A stretch of 64,000 nucleotides of DNA from Kutzneria buriramensis (GCF_003387475.1 NZ_QUNO01000014.1:186001-250000); one strand, 5' to 3'. Numbered from the stretch's first letter, positions 26,721 through 36,011 are shown. Made by a program: numbers and translations. The notes: a model not told the origin generated them from the letters alone.

Positions 26721-28235
26721 ATGCCACAGTACGTTCTTGCCATCGACCAGGGCACGACCAGCACCCGGGCGATCGTCTTCGACCACGCCGGCGCGATCGT
26801 CTCGGTGGGGCAGAAGGAACACGAGCAGATCTTCCCGCGCGCCGGCTGGGTCGAGCACAACCCGAACGAGATCACCGCGAACACCCGCTACGTGATCGGC
26901 CAGGCGCTGGCCAAGGCCGACCTGAACATCGGCGACCTGGCCGCGGTCGGCATCACCAACCAGCGCGAGACCGCCGTCGTGTGGGACCGCCACACCGGCG
27001 AGCCGGTGTGCAACGCCATCGTCTGGCAGGACACCCGCACCCAGGCCATCGTCGACCAGCTCGGCGCGCTGGGCGGCGGGGCCGAGCGGTACAAGGCGAA
27101 GGTCGGCCTGCCGCTGGCCACCTACTTCTCCGGCCCCAAGGTGCGGTGGATCCTCGACAACGTCGAGGGCGCGCGGGCCAAGGCGGAGAACGGCGACCTG
27201 CTGTTCGGCAACACCGACACGTGGACCCTGTGGAACCTCACCGGCGGCCCGAACGGCGGCGTGCACGTCACCGACGTGACCAACGCGTCCCGGACCATGC
27301 TGATGGACCTGGACACCCTGTCCTGGGACGCCGACATCGCCGCGGAGATGGGCATTCCGCTGTCCATGCTGCCGGAGATCCGTTCCTCCTCGGAGAACTA
27401 CGGCTCCGGCGCGGGCGGGGTGCTGGGCGGCGTGCCGATCACCGGCATCCTCGGCGACCAGCAGGCGGCCACCTTCGGCCAGGCCTGCTTCGACGTCGGC
27501 ACGGCCAAGAACACCTACGGCACCGGCAACTTCATGCTGCTCAACACGGGCACGGAGAAGGTGGCCAGCGAGAACGGCCTGCTGACCACGGTCTGCTACA
27601 AGATCGGCTCGCAGGACGCCGTCTACGCCCTCGAAGGTTCCATCGCCGTCACCGGCTCGCTCGTCCAGTGGCTGCGGGACAACCTCGGCATCATCGGCTC
27701 CGCCGCGGAGATCGAGGGGCTGGCCCGCAGCGTCGAGGACAACGGCGGCGCGTACTTCGTGCCGGCGTTCTCGGGCCTGTTCGCGCCGTACTGGCGGTCC
27801 GACGCGCGGGGCGCACTGGTCGGCCTGACCCGGTTCGTGAACAAGGGACACCTGGCCCGCGCAGTGCTGGAGGCGACCGCCTTCCAGACGCGCGAGGTGC
27901 TCGACGCCATGAACGCCGACTCCGGCGTGGCCCTGACCGAGCTCAAGGTCGACGGCGGCATGGTGCAGAACGAGCTGCTCATGGAGTTCCAGGCCGACCT
28001 GCTCAACGTGCCGGTCGTGCGGCCGAAGGTCGCCGAGACCACCGCGCTCGGCGCGGCCTACGCGGCCGGCCTGGCCGTCGGCTACTGGAAGGGCGAGGAC
28101 GACCTGCGCGCCAACTGGGCCGAGGACAAGCGCTGGGAGCCGAAGTCGGACGCCACCGAGCGCGAACGCATCTACCGCAACTGGAAGAAGGCGGTGACCA
28201 AGTCGTTCGACTGGGTCGACGCCGACGTCCGCTGA
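26721..28235 (+). CDS. glpK: Glycerol kinase (glpF operon copy)
   Basis: 504 aa. The key motifs are [80 protein letters not shown] and [15 protein letters not shown]. It starts at ATG 26721, 15 bases after glpF, with GGAGAG upstream. It belongs to the same family and has the same length as the copy at 23428, but the two differ throughout, so they are old paralogues. Its position between glpF and glpD marks it as the main catabolic enzyme. Confidence 0.95.
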   Translation: MPQYVLAIDQGTTSTRAIVFDHAGAIVSVGQKEHEQIFPRAGWVEHNPNEITANTRYVIGQALAKADLNIGDLAAVGITNQRETAVVWDRHTGEPVCNAIVWQDTRTQAIVDQLGALGGGAERYKAKVGLPLATYFSGPKVRWILDNVEGARAKAENGDLLFGNTDTWTLWNLTGGPNGGVHVTDVTNASRTMLMDLDTLSWDADIAAEMGIPLSMLPEIRSSSENYGSGAGGVLGGVPITGILGDQQAATFGQACFDVGTAKNTYGTGNFMLLNTGTEKVASENGLLTTVCYKIGSQDAVYALEGSIAVTGSLVQWLRDNLGIIGSAAEIEGLARSVEDNGGAYFVPAFSGLFAPYWRSDARGALVGLTRFVNKGHLARAVLEATAFQTREVLDAMNADSGVALTELKVDGGMVQNELLMEFQADLLNVPVVRPKVAETTALGAAYAAGLAVGYWKGEDDLRANWAEDKRWEPKSDATERERIYRNWKKAVTKSFDWVDADVR

Positions 28236-28257
28236 TCAACTGACAGGAGTGTTCCCG

Positions 28258-29853
28258 ATGTCCGCAAGGCTCGACGCCGACCACCGGGCGACGGCGCTGC
28301 GCACCCTCGCCGAGACCGAGTTCGATGTGCTGGTGATAGGCGGCGGGGTGGTCGGCGTCGGGGCGGCGCTGGACGCCGCCTCGCGGGGCCTGTCCGTAGC
28401 GCTGGTCGAGGCGCGGGACTGGGCATCGGGAACCTCCAGTCGCTCCAGCAAGCTCATCCACGGTGGGCTGCGCTACCTGGAGCAGTTCGACTTCGCCCTG
28501 GTACGCGAGGCCCTGCGCGAACGCGGGCTGCTTCTGAAGAGGCTCGCCCCGCACCTGGTGCGGCCGGTGTCGTTCCTGTACCCGTTGCAGCACAAGGGGT
28601 GGGAGCGCCCGTACGTCGGCGCCGGCCTGATGCTGTACGACACCATCGGCGGCGCGACGTCGGTGCCGATGCACAAGCACCTGTCCCGGGGCAAGGCCCT
28701 GGCGATGTCGCCGAGCCTGCGGGACGACGCGTTGACCGGCGCGGTGCGGTACTACGACGCGCAGGTGGACGACGCCCGATTCACGATGATGGTCGCCCGG
28801 ACCGCGGCCCAGCACGGGGCGACGGTGGTGAACCGCGCCGAGGTCACCGAGTTGCTGCGTGAGGGTGGCCGTGTCGTCGGCGGTGTCGTCCGGGATGCCT
28901 TGACCGGCAACGAGATCCGCGTGCGGGCCCGCCGGGTGATCGGCGCGACCGGGGTGTGGACGCCCGACAACCCCGCGTTCAAGATCCAGATGTCCAAGGG
29001 TGTGCACCTGGTCGTGCCGCGGGACCGGCTCGACCTGGACACGGGTCTGATCATGCGCACCGAGAAGAGCGTGCTGTTCGTGATCCCGTGGGACCAGCAC
29101 TGGATCATCGGCACCACCGACACGCCCTACTCCGACGCCCCGGACCGGCCGACCGTCACCGACGCGGACGTCGATTACCTGCTGGAGCACGTGAACTCCG
29201 TGCTGCGCGAGCCGCTGACCCGTGACGACATCGTCGGCACGTACGCCGGCCTTCGGCCGCTGCTGGCCGGCAAGAAGGGCGGCGAGACCGCCAAACTCTC
29301 CCGTGAGCACGCCGTCGCCGCGCCCGAGCCGGGTTATTTCGTGGTGGCCGGCGGGAAGTACACCACCTACCGGGTCATGGCCGCCGATGTCGTCAACGAG
29401 GCGGTGAAGGGCCTGGGCGGGGTGGCCCCGTCGCTCACCAAGCGCCTGCCCATCCACGGCGCCGTAGGCTTCCACGCGCTGTGGGACGACCGGATCACGT
29501 TGGCGGCGCAGCACAAGCTGTCGGTGTCCACTGTGGAACGCCTGCTGCGCCGGCACGGCTCGGCCATCGGCGAGCTGTTCGACCTGATCGCCGAGGATCC
29601 GACGCTGGCCACGCCCGTCGGCGACGGCTACCTCGCCGCCGAGATCGTGCACGCCGTCACCCACGAGGGCGCGTTGAGCGTCGACGACGTCCTCAGTCGA
29701 CGGACCCGGATCGCCTTCGAGTACCCGGACCGGGGCTCGGCCGTCGTGGAGTGGGTCGCCGACCTGATCGGCGCGCGCCTCGGCTGGGATTCCGACATGC
29801 GGCGCGACTCGATCGCCAGTTATCTCGCCGAAGGTGCCATGCTGGCCTCGTGA
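28258..29853 (+). CDS. glpD: Glycerol-3-phosphate dehydrogenase, FAD-dependent
   Basis: 531 aa from ATG 28258, with AGGAG eight bases upstream. The FAD dinucleotide-binding motif VIGGGVVGVGAALDAASRG is near the N-terminus, followed by SSRSSKLIHGGLRYLE, the family signature. A DAO fold and the C-terminal helical domain (DDVLSRRTRIAFEYPDRG) complete it. It oxidises glycerol-3-phosphate to dihydroxyacetone phosphate at the membrane and passes electrons to quinones. It is operonic with glpF and glpK, and its stop overlaps the next start by four bases. Confidence 0.95.
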   Translation: MSARLDADHRATALRTLAETEFDVLVIGGGVVGVGAALDAASRGLSVALVEARDWASGTSSRSSKLIHGGLRYLEQFDFALVREALRERGLLLKRLAPHLVRPVSFLYPLQHKGWERPYVGAGLMLYDTIGGATSVPMHKHLSRGKALAMSPSLRDDALTGAVRYYDAQVDDARFTMMVARTAAQHGATVVNRAEVTELLREGGRVVGGVVRDALTGNEIRVRARRVIGATGVWTPDNPAFKIQMSKGVHLVVPRDRLDLDTGLIMRTEKSVLFVIPWDQHWIIGTTDTPYSDAPDRPTVTDADVDYLLEHVNSVLREPLTRDDIVGTYAGLRPLLAGKKGGETAKLSREHAVAAPEPGYFVVAGGKYTTYRVMAADVVNEAVKGLGGVAPSLTKRLPIHGAVGFHALWDDRITLAAQHKLSVSTVERLLRRHGSAIGELFDLIAEDPTLATPVGDGYLAAEIVHAVTHEGALSVDDVLSRRTRIAFEYPDRGSAVVEWVADLIGARLGWDSDMRRDSIASYLAEGAMLAS

Positions 29854-30977
29854 TCGGTCTTCGCTGCGCGCGGCTGTTCGACGGGGACGTTCTGCACCAC
29901 GGTCCGACGACCGTGGCTGTCGACGGCGGCCGGATCGTGCCGGCCGCCGGTGATTTTCCGGTCGTGGACCTGGGCGATGTCACGCTCATGCCCGGCCTGG
30001 TCGACTCCCACGTCCACCTCGCCTTCGAGCCCGGCAGCGACATCCCCGCCGACATGGCCTCCGCGTCGCGGGAGGTGCTGCTGGAGCGCATGCGTCGGCA
30101 TGCGCTCCAGGCGCTGCGCGCTGGCGTCACGACGCTGCGTGACCTCGGGGACCGCGACTACCTTGCCCTCGAGCTGCGGGATGCGCTTGGCGCAGATGGC
30201 CCCGAGATCCTCGCCGCCGGGCCGCCTATCACCTCGCCCGGCGGGCATTGCTGGTTCCTGGGCGGGGAGACGCCGCCCGACCGGCTGGCTCATGCCGTCG
30301 CCGACCGCGTGGCCCGCGGCGTCGACGTGATCAAGGTGATGGCCACCGGTGGTGGGATCACGCCCGGCAGCGCCCCGCACGAATCCCAGTACGGGCTCCC
30401 GGAGCTGCGTGTTGTCGTCGGGGCCGCCCACGCCGCCGGCCTTCGCGTCACCGCCCACGCCCATGGCGGCGCCGGCATTCGCGACGCCGTCGCCGCCGGT
30501 GTCGACGGCATCGAGCACTGCACCTTCCTCACCGACGGCGGCGCCGACCCCGACTGGTCCACCGTGGAGGCGATCGTCGTTGCCGGCGTGTATGTCGGCG
30601 TGACCGCCGCCCGCATGTCCAGCGGCTACGTCCTGCCGCCCCACATCGCCGCCGCCCGCGCCAACTTCGCCCGTATGCAGGCGCTCGGTGCTCGCCTCGT
30701 CTTCTGCTCCGATGCCGGCATCATCGCCGACAAGCCGCACCACTGCCTCCCGTACGCCCTGCCCGACATCCAGGACCTCGCCCAGGTGTCGGCTGCCGCC
30801 GTGCTCACCTCCGTCACCCGCCTCGCCGCCGAGTCGTGTGGCCTCGGCCGTCGCAAGGGCCGCATCGCCCCCGGCTACGACGCCGACCTCCTTGCCGTGC
30901 ACGGAGATCCCACCCAGGACCTCACCGCCATGACCGACGTCGCCGCCGTCTACCGCGCCGGCAACCTCGTCACGTGA
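29850..30977 (+). CDS. Metal-dependent amidohydrolase, translationally coupled to glpD
   Basis: 375 aa from GTG 29850, overlapping the glpD stop (GTGA). It has the amidohydrolase fold: LMPGLVDSHVHLAF with metal ligands HVH, VIKVMATGGG (probable bridging Lys), VTAHAHGGAGI, GIEHCTF, SDAGI, and the closing GRIAPGYDADLLAVHGDP. Related proteins include imidazolonepropionase-like and prolidase-type hydrolases of the organophosphate-dipeptide group. The substrate is unknown; the tight link to glycerol catabolism is notable and may be fortuitous. Confidence 0.88.
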   Translation: MIGLRCARLFDGDVLHHGPTTVAVDGGRIVPAAGDFPVVDLGDVTLMPGLVDSHVHLAFEPGSDIPADMASASREVLLERMRRHALQALRAGVTTLRDLGDRDYLALELRDALGADGPEILAAGPPITSPGGHCWFLGGETPPDRLAHAVADRVARGVDVIKVMATGGGITPGSAPHESQYGLPELRVVVGAAHAAGLRVTAHAHGGAGIRDAVAAGVDGIEHCTFLTDGGADPDWSTVEAIVVAGVYVGVTAARMSSGYVLPPHIAAARANFARMQALGARLVFCSDAGIIADKPHHCLPYALPDIQDLAQVSAAAVLTSVTRLAAESCGLGRRKGRIAPGYDADLLAVHGDPTQDLTAMTDVAAVYRAGNLVT

Positions 30978-32007
30978 CCAGGAACTTGGCCAGGGCCTCG
31001 GCCTCCCCGGCGACGGCGGAGCGTTCGGCGCGGGTGAAGCGCCGCAACGGGCTGTAGGCGACGGCGTTGTCCCGCACGGTCCACGTTGCCGCGACACGGC
31101 CGTCGACGAGGACGACGCGTTCGCCGGCGACGGAGAGGTTGCGGTGGGCGTCGTCGACGATGCGCGTGCGGTCGTCGTAGCCGAGCAGGGCGTTGTCGAA
31201 GGCGGGCAGGAACCGCACCGGCGCGGGCATGTCGGGGGAGGGGCGCGGGGCGTCGGGGAGGTCGAGCAGTTCGCGGCCCCGCTCGTCACGGAAGGTGATC
31301 AGGCTGGGGCGCAAGGCCTTCACTGCGGCCGGCAGGCCGGCGAGGCCGGACCAGGCGCGGATGTCGGCGGTGGCGGCGGGCCCGAAGGCGGCGAGATACC
31401 GCAGCACCAGGTCCCGTCCATCGCTCGGTGGATCCGGCTCGCGGCCGAGCCAGGAGGAGAGCAGGACGTTGCGAACGCCGCCTTTGGTGCGCCAGAGGCC
31501 ACGAGGGGGCGCCTGGACCACCGGCACGAGGCCGGCGATGAGCAACTCGCCGAGCGGCCGCGCCGGCACCTCGGGCCGGGCGACGGCCTGCACGAGCTCG
31601 GCCATGGTGCGGGGCTGGCCGTCGGACATCACGGCGCGGCCGGCGGCGGCCAACGAGTCCAGGTCGACGCCGTCGAGTTCGCGCCGATACGTGCCGAGAA
31701 CCCGTTGTCGCAGCATGGAATCGTGCCGGGACCGCCAGGCGAGGACGTCCTCGGCGGTGAGCAGGTGGACGGTGCGGCGCATGAGGTGCGTCCGCACGAC
31801 CCGCCGCTCCAGCAGCAGCTCCGACAGTGCCGACGGATCGAAGTCGCGGACGCGGGACCACAGGCCCACGAAGGGTTCCTGCGGTTCCTGCGCCTGCATC
31901 CCGCACAGGTGCCCGACCGTGCCGAGCACGGAGGTGTCGGCGCGGTCGAGCAGCAGTTGCCGGGCCAGCGTGGCGCGGTTGAGGGCCCGAGCGTCGAGCA
32001 CGGTCAT
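30970..32007 (-). CDS. AlkZ-like winged-helix DNA glycosylase family protein (HTH_42)
   Basis: 345 aa from ATG 32007. It has three tandem winged-helix-like repeats. GMQAQEPQEPFVGLWSR carries the Q-x-Q element characteristic of AlkZ-type glycosylases, which remove interstrand crosslinks or bulky alkyl lesions. LMRRTVHLL, PRPLGELL and FLPAFDNALLGYDDRTRIV are further family features. Secondary-metabolite clusters use such proteins for self-resistance, but none is visible here. Its start overlaps the stop of the DinB-like gene upstream (ATGA), so the two form an operon. Confidence 0.8.
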   Translation of the reverse strand: MTVLDARALNRATLARQLLLDRADTSVLGTVGHLCGMQAQEPQEPFVGLWSRVRDFDPSALSELLLERRVVRTHLMRRTVHLLTAEDVLAWRSRHDSMLRQRVLGTYRRELDGVDLDSLAAAGRAVMSDGQPRTMAELVQAVARPEVPARPLGELLIAGLVPVVQAPPRGLWRTKGGVRNVLLSSWLGREPDPPSDGRDLVLRYLAAFGPAATADIRAWSGLAGLPAAVKALRPSLITFRDERGRELLDLPDAPRPSPDMPAPVRFLPAFDNALLGYDDRTRIVDDAHRNLSVAGERVVLVDGRVAATWTVRDNAVAYSPLRRFTRAERSAVAGEAEALAKFLVT

Positions 32008-32552
32008 CGGGTGGAGGTCTGCCCGTCGATCGACTCGCGAATGATGTCGGCGTGGCCGGCGTGCTGCGTGGTCTCCGCGATCACGTGGATCAGCACCTGG
32101 CGCACGCTCCGCGTCGCCCCCTCCTTGTTCCACGGCGCGGGCGGCAGCGAGTACGTCTTGTCGAGGTCGGCGAGGTCCGCGACGATCTTGTCGCTTTCCG
32201 TGGCCACCTCCTCGTAGTGGGCGAGCACCCCGGCCAGCGTCTCGCCGGGCAGCAGCCGGAACTCGTTCTGGTGGTCGATCATCCACTGTGGATATTCACG
32301 GGCGGTGCCGGCCATGATGTCGCCCCAGGTGACGCCCTCGGGCAGGTCGAAGGACATCGCGGTCGGGCCGTCGAGGATGAAGCGCAGCCACGACGCCTCC
32401 GTGCTGGCCACGTGCTTGACGATGCCGGCCAGGCACAGCTTGCTGGCGGTGGGGGTGGCGGCCGCCTGCTCGTCCGTGAGTCCCTGCACGGTCGTGACCA
32501 GGGCGGATCGGGCGGCGGCGAGCTCGGTGAGCAGGTCGGTGGTCTCTGACAT
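32004..32552 (-). CDS. DinB-family (DUF664) putative metal-binding thiol-dependent enzyme
   Basis: 182 aa. A four-helix bundle with the three His positions of the family: LAGIVKHVASTEASWL, LAHYEEV and VLIHVIAETTQHAGHADIIRESIDG. Actinobacterial members are related to mycothiol-dependent transferases. It is the first gene of a two-gene operon with the AlkZ-like protein and divergent from a WYL regulator at 32605. A second DinB protein lies at 62092 and shares the ETxxHAGHADIxRExIDG ending. Confidence 0.88.
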   Translation of the reverse strand: MSETTDLLTELAAARSALVTTVQGLTDEQAAATPTASKLCLAGIVKHVASTEASWLRFILDGPTAMSFDLPEGVTWGDIMAGTAREYPQWMIDHQNEFRLLPGETLAGVLAHYEEVATESDKIVADLADLDKTYSLPPAPWNKEGATRSVRQVLIHVIAETTQHAGHADIIRESIDGQTSTR

Positions 32553-32604
32553 GCGGCCACTCTGGCACAGGTAGCGGACAGGATCTGTCCTCTACTCTGA
32601 CGGC

Positions 32605-33537
32605 GTGCCCAAGACTTCGGGACGCCTGCTGGCGCTGCTCTCGCTGCTTCAGGCCCGCCGCGACTGGCCGGCGGAGCTGCTGGCCGAACGCCTGGCCGTC
32701 AGCACGCGCACCATCCGCCGCGACGTCGACCGGCTGCGCGAGCTCGGCTACCCCATCCAGACCTTGAAGGGCCCCGACGGCGGCTACCGCCTCGGCGCCG
32801 GCGCCGAGCTGCCGCCGCTGCTCTTCGACGACGAGCAGGCCGTCGCCATCGCCGTGGCGCTCCAGACCGCCATCACCTTCGGGGGCATCGGCGAGGCCGC
32901 CGCGCGGGCGTTGACCACCATCCGGCAGGTCATGCCCGCTCGCCTGCGCCATCGCATCGACGCCCTCCGGGTCACCGCCATCGCCGGCGGCGAGCCGCAG
33001 GTCGACGTCCACGTCATCACCACCTTGAGCGCCGTCGTGCACGCCCGTGAGGTGCTGCGCTTCGACTACCAGGACCAGCCGCGACGGGCCGAGCCGCACC
33101 ACCTCGTCACGTGGGGCGGGCGCTGGTACCTCGTCGCCTGGGACCTCGACCGCGAGGACTGGCGCACGTTCCGCGTCGACCGCCTGACACCGCGCGTCCC
33201 CACCGGCCCCCGCTTCACCCCTCGCGACCTGCCCGACGACACCCTCGCCGACTTCATCGCCGGCCGGTTCCGCGGCACCGACGCCGCCGGCAACTGGCCC
33301 TGCCGCGGCGAGGTCATCCTCGACCTGCCCGCTTCCCACGTGTCCAGCTACACCCCCAACGGCATCGTCGAGGAGCTCGGCCCCCACCGCTGCCGCCTGC
33401 TGCTCGGCTCCTGGTCGTGGATCGGCCTCGCCGCCACCCTCGGCCGCTTCGACGCCGACATCGAGGTGGTCGGCCCGCCCGAACTCCGCGCCGCCTTCGC
33501 CCGCCTCGCCAGTCGGTACGCCCGGGTTCGGGCATGA
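32605..33537 (+). CDS. WYL-domain transcriptional regulator
   Basis: 310 aa from GTG 32605. The N-terminal HTH_11 reads RLLALLSLLQARRDWPAELLAERLAVSTRTIRRDVDRLRELGYPI. The WYL domain follows (AREVLRFDYQ, WYLVAWDLDREDWRTFRVDRL). Such regulators often respond to nucleic acids or damage signals. It is divergent from the DinB/AlkZ-like pair with only 52 bases between, so those genes are the likely target. MarR follows eight bases later. Confidence 0.9.
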   Translation: MPKTSGRLLALLSLLQARRDWPAELLAERLAVSTRTIRRDVDRLRELGYPIQTLKGPDGGYRLGAGAELPPLLFDDEQAVAIAVALQTAITFGGIGEAAARALTTIRQVMPARLRHRIDALRVTAIAGGEPQVDVHVITTLSAVVHAREVLRFDYQDQPRRAEPHHLVTWGGRWYLVAWDLDREDWRTFRVDRLTPRVPTGPRFTPRDLPDDTLADFIAGRFRGTDAAGNWPCRGEVILDLPASHVSSYTPNGIVEELGPHRCRLLLGSWSWIGLAATLGRFDADIEVVGPPELRAAFARLASRYARVRA

Positions 33538-33544
33538 TCTGGGC

Positions 33545-34030
33545 GTGGATGAGATCTCGACGGCCGGGGAGGCGGCGCGCGACGAGCTGATCGTGAGCTT
33601 CGGGCGGCTGCTGGGGGTGGCCGGGCGGCTGGGGCACATCCTGGGGCGGGCGATCGAGCAGGAGTTCGGCATCAGCCACCTGATGTACGAGGTGCTGTTG
33701 ATCCTGGGGCGCGCCGGCGAGCCGGGGCTGTCGATGGGGGCGATCGCCCGCGAGCAGGTGCTGACGACGGGCGGCGTGACCCGGCTGATCGACCGGATGG
33801 AGGCGGCGGGGCTGGTGGCGCGGGCCGAGGACCCCGGCGACCGCCGGGGCCGGCTGGTCCGGTTGACGCCGCGTGGGGACGACGTGGCGGTGCGCGCGTC
33901 CCGGCTGCACCTCGCCAACATCGAGCGGTACTTCCTGGAGCCGCTGCCGGTGGCGCACCGCCAGCGCTTCCTCGATGACCTGCGGATTCTCAGCCACGCG
34001 GCCCGCGACGCGCTGCCGCCGCTGCACTGA
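33545..34030 (+). CDS. MarR-family transcriptional regulator
   Basis: 161 aa from GTG 33545. The winged helix reads LIVSFGRLLGVAGRLGHIL, QEFGISHLMYEVLLILGRAGEPGLSMGAIAREQVLTTGGVTRLIDRMEAAGLVARAEDPGDRRGRLVRLT. A nearly perfect inverted repeat (34069-34084) lies between it and the metallo-hydrolase gene, pointing to control of that pair. It is transcribed after the WYL regulator and may share its message. Confidence 0.9.
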   Translation: MDEISTAGEAARDELIVSFGRLLGVAGRLGHILGRAIEQEFGISHLMYEVLLILGRAGEPGLSMGAIAREQVLTTGGVTRLIDRMEAAGLVARAEDPGDRRGRLVRLTPRGDDVAVRASRLHLANIERYFLEPLPVAHRQRFLDDLRILSHAARDALPPLH

Positions 34031-34068
34031 TCGACGCTGTGACCCAGTGCACATTCTCGTAGGGAAAT

Positions 34069-34084
34069 ATCTGATGCGTCAGAT
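34069..34084. promoter_or_regulatory. ATCTGA-TGCG-TCAGAT operator, probably for MarR
   Basis: This is a perfect inverted repeat of six bases around TGCG, in an AT-rich island 34 bases before the ATG of the metallo-hydrolase. A partial second copy (TGTGTCAGGTAAATC) follows at about 34091-34105. It probably controls the metallo-hydrolase/SnoaL operon. Confidence 0.6.
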
Positions 34085-34117
34085 TCTGTTGTGTCAGGTA
34101 AATCTACGGAGGCAGCG

Positions 34118-34912
34118 ATGAGCACACTGGACTACACCGTCCTGGACCTCGACTTCCCGGTCGGCAGCAGGAACAAGACGGCCACGCTGATCACCGGCGA
34201 GCACGACGCGCTGCTGGTCGACGCCGGCTTCACCCGCGCCGACGGGCACCGCCTGGTGGCCGCGGTCCTGGACGCCGGCAAGCGCCTGACGACCGTCTTC
34301 ATCAGCCACGGTGACCCGGACTTCTACTTCGGCGCGGAGGTCCTGGCCGACGCGTTCCCCGAGGCCACGTTCGTCGCGACGCCGTCGGTGATCGAGCACA
34401 TCCGGCACAGCTACGAGGGCAAGCTCAAGGCCTGGGCGCATCTCGGTGCGAACCTGCCGACGCGGCTGATCGACATCGCGTCGCTGACCGGTGACATCAC
34501 CTTGGAGGGCAAGGCCTTCCAGCTGCGGGGCGGCCCGGACCGGCACTACCTGTGGCAGCCGGAGGACCGTGTGATCGTCGGCGGAGTCCTGCTGTTCCAA
34601 CGGGAACACGTGTGGGTTGCTGACACCCCGAAGCCCGAGCAGCGCGCCGCCTGGGTACGGCTGCTGGACGAGATGGCGGCGCTCGACGCGACGCTGGTGG
34701 TGCCCGGGCATCGGCTGCCCGAGGCGCCCGCCGACACCACCGCGATCACCGCCACCCGTGAGTACCTGACGACCTTCGAGCGCGAGTTGGCCAACGCGGC
34801 CGACGGCCCGGCGCTCACCGAGATCCTGACGACCCGTTACCCCGACCACGGCATGCTGATCGCCGCGCAGATCGGCGCCAAGGTCGCCAAGGGCGAAATG
34901 AGCTGGGGATGA
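34118..34912 (+). CDS. Metallo-beta-lactamase-fold protein with altered metal motif
   Basis: 264 aa from ATG 34118 with GGAGG upstream. The fold is clear (TLITGEHDALLVDAGFTRADG, TTVFISHGDPDFYFGAEVL, VIVGGVLLF, LVVPGHRLPE). The canonical T-H-x-H-x-D-H motif reads S-H-G-D-P-D-F, so the second and third His positions are Asp and Phe. It belongs to an actinobacterial subgroup whose metal site must differ, and its reaction is unknown. The stop overlaps the SnoaL-like gene (ATGA). It is likely MarR-controlled. Confidence 0.82.
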   Translation: MSTLDYTVLDLDFPVGSRNKTATLITGEHDALLVDAGFTRADGHRLVAAVLDAGKRLTTVFISHGDPDFYFGAEVLADAFPEATFVATPSVIEHIRHSYEGKLKAWAHLGANLPTRLIDIASLTGDITLEGKAFQLRGGPDRHYLWQPEDRVIVGGVLLFQREHVWVADTPKPEQRAAWVRLLDEMAALDATLVVPGHRLPEAPADTTAITATREYLTTFERELANAADGPALTEILTTRYPDHGMLIAAQIGAKVAKGEMSWG

Positions 34913-35307
34913 GCGACTTCGACCGGCCCGCCGACGTGGTTCGGCGGCAGTACCTGGCCTCCGCCGCCGGTGATCTGGCGGCACTGCGGGACACCCTCGC
35001 ACCCGACGTCGAATGGACCGAAATGGCCGGTTTTCCGCTGGCCGGCACGTATCGCACGCCCGAGGGCGTCACGTCGAACGTGATGGAGAAGCTCGTCGCC
35101 GACTGGGACGACTGGACCGCGCACGACGACAACTACGTCGTCGACGGCGAGAACGTGGTGGTGCTGGCCCGGTACACGGCCACGAACAAGGCCACCGGCA
35201 AGCACGTCCACGTCCGGGTCGCACACCACTTCGTGGTGCGCGGCGGCAAGATCGTGCGCTTCGAGCAGTTCGTCGACACCGCCAAGGTGCTCGCGGCGAT
35301 GTCCTGA
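34909..35307 (+). CDS. SnoaL/NTF2-like protein
   Basis: 132 aa, a single cone-shaped alpha+beta domain: DVVRRQYLASAAGDLAALRDTLAPDVEWTEMAGFPLAG, then YRTPEGV, NVVVLARYTATN and AHHFVVRGGKIVRFEQFVDTAKV. This family includes cyclases, ketosteroid isomerase-like enzymes and binding proteins. It is coupled to the upstream metallo-hydrolase by a four-base overlap, so the two act in one pathway, perhaps xenobiotic modification given the MarR context. Confidence 0.85.
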   Translation: MSDFDRPADVVRRQYLASAAGDLAALRDTLAPDVEWTEMAGFPLAGTYRTPEGVTSNVMEKLVADWDDWTAHDDNYVVDGENVVVLARYTATNKATGKHVHVRVAHHFVVRGGKIVRFEQFVDTAKVLAAMS

Positions 35308-35420
35308 CCGACTGCAACATGCAGCGCGCAACAGGCGGTCTTGGGGCGTTTTACCAACGGGGACGGGTAATCCCCACGGAACGGGTGTGCGGGACGGACG
35401 GTCGCTGCTAGCATCCGCCC

Positions 35421-35460
35421 GTGTGCAGATGAACGTGCTAATGCACGTGCATCTGCACAC
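35421..35460. promoter_or_regulatory. 40-bp near-perfect palindrome in the gap before the basic membrane protein gene
   Basis: The left arm GTGTGCAGATGAACGTGC (35421-35438) and right arm GCACGTGCATCTGCACAC (35443-35460) are complementary except at one position, with TAAT between. The core ATGCACGTGCAT is itself a perfect palindrome. It is the main feature of the gene-free stretch 35308-35587; otherwise I see nothing there. It may be a dimeric repressor operator. Confidence 0.55.
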
Positions 35461-35587
35461 GAAGGGGACTGGGGCCGAGCACGACCAGGCTGTGCAGCTC
35501 GACCTGGGGTCAGCTGCGGCAGCCGCAGTGGCTACTGCGCAGACGCGCCGCCACTGTCCGTCCGAACACCAAGTTTGGAGTTGGCAC

Positions 35588-35932
35588 ATGGCAAGAGTTC
35601 GCCCACGCACCTCCCGAGATGCCCGCTCCCGAGGCCGTCACCGCCGAATCGCCGGCGGCCGACCCCGCTCCGCGCCGCAGTTCAGCGCCTCGCCACGCCG
35701 CCGCCCGCATGTGGCCGCGCCGTATCGGGTGCTGCCCCGGCCGAGGTCCTGTGACTGCTGGATCCGGCTCGCCCGTGACGTCGTCACGGAGCCCCGGCCG
35801 ACGCTGCACGCCGCGGTCCTCATCGCGGTCACGCTCGCCGGCCTGTCCGCCGCCGGGCTCGCGCTCGGACCGGTCGCCGCGCCTTTCCTGCTGTGCGGCG
35901 GGGTTCTGCTGCGGGCCCGCCGTCGACGCTGA
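35588..35932 (+). CDS. Hypothetical basic protein with C-terminal membrane segment
   Basis: 114 aa if started at ATG 35588 (MARVRPRTSRDAR). The first 70 residues are rich in Arg, Pro, Ser and His and look disordered. The end carries one long hydrophobic segment (TLHAAVLIAVTLAGLSAAGLALGPVAAPFLLCGGVLL) and RARRRR. The frame is open upstream without a better start, and no ribosome site is evident. It may be a real small membrane protein or a chance frame in GC-rich DNA. Confidence 0.4.
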   Translation: MARVRPRTSRDARSRGRHRRIAGGRPRSAPQFSASPRRRPHVAAPYRVLPRPRSCDCWIRLARDVVTEPRPTLHAAVLIAVTLAGLSAAGLALGPVAAPFLLCGGVLLRARRRR

Positions 35933-36011
35933 CGATCGGCCGCTGTGGGCGGTCCTGCCCGCCCACAGCAGGTCCGGGGCGATTGTCGGGGGTGGTGGCT
36001 ACGGTGGTCCG

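Noticed and set aside
25932-27851. 639-codon open frame on the minus strand across glpF and glpK
   Set aside because: Antisense shadow of two strongly supported genes; the translation is low-complexity His/Asp/Val/Gly without motifs, as expected from GC-rich codon bias.
29820-31289. 489-codon minus-strand frame antisense to the amidohydrolase
   Set aside because: Shadow frame; the plus-strand gene has intact metal motifs and overlaps glpD in the expected way.
30970-32552. AlkZ-like plus DinB pair as part of a self-resistance or biosynthetic cluster
   Set aside because: No polyketide, peptide or other biosynthetic genes lie nearby; a general repair role with WYL control is simpler.
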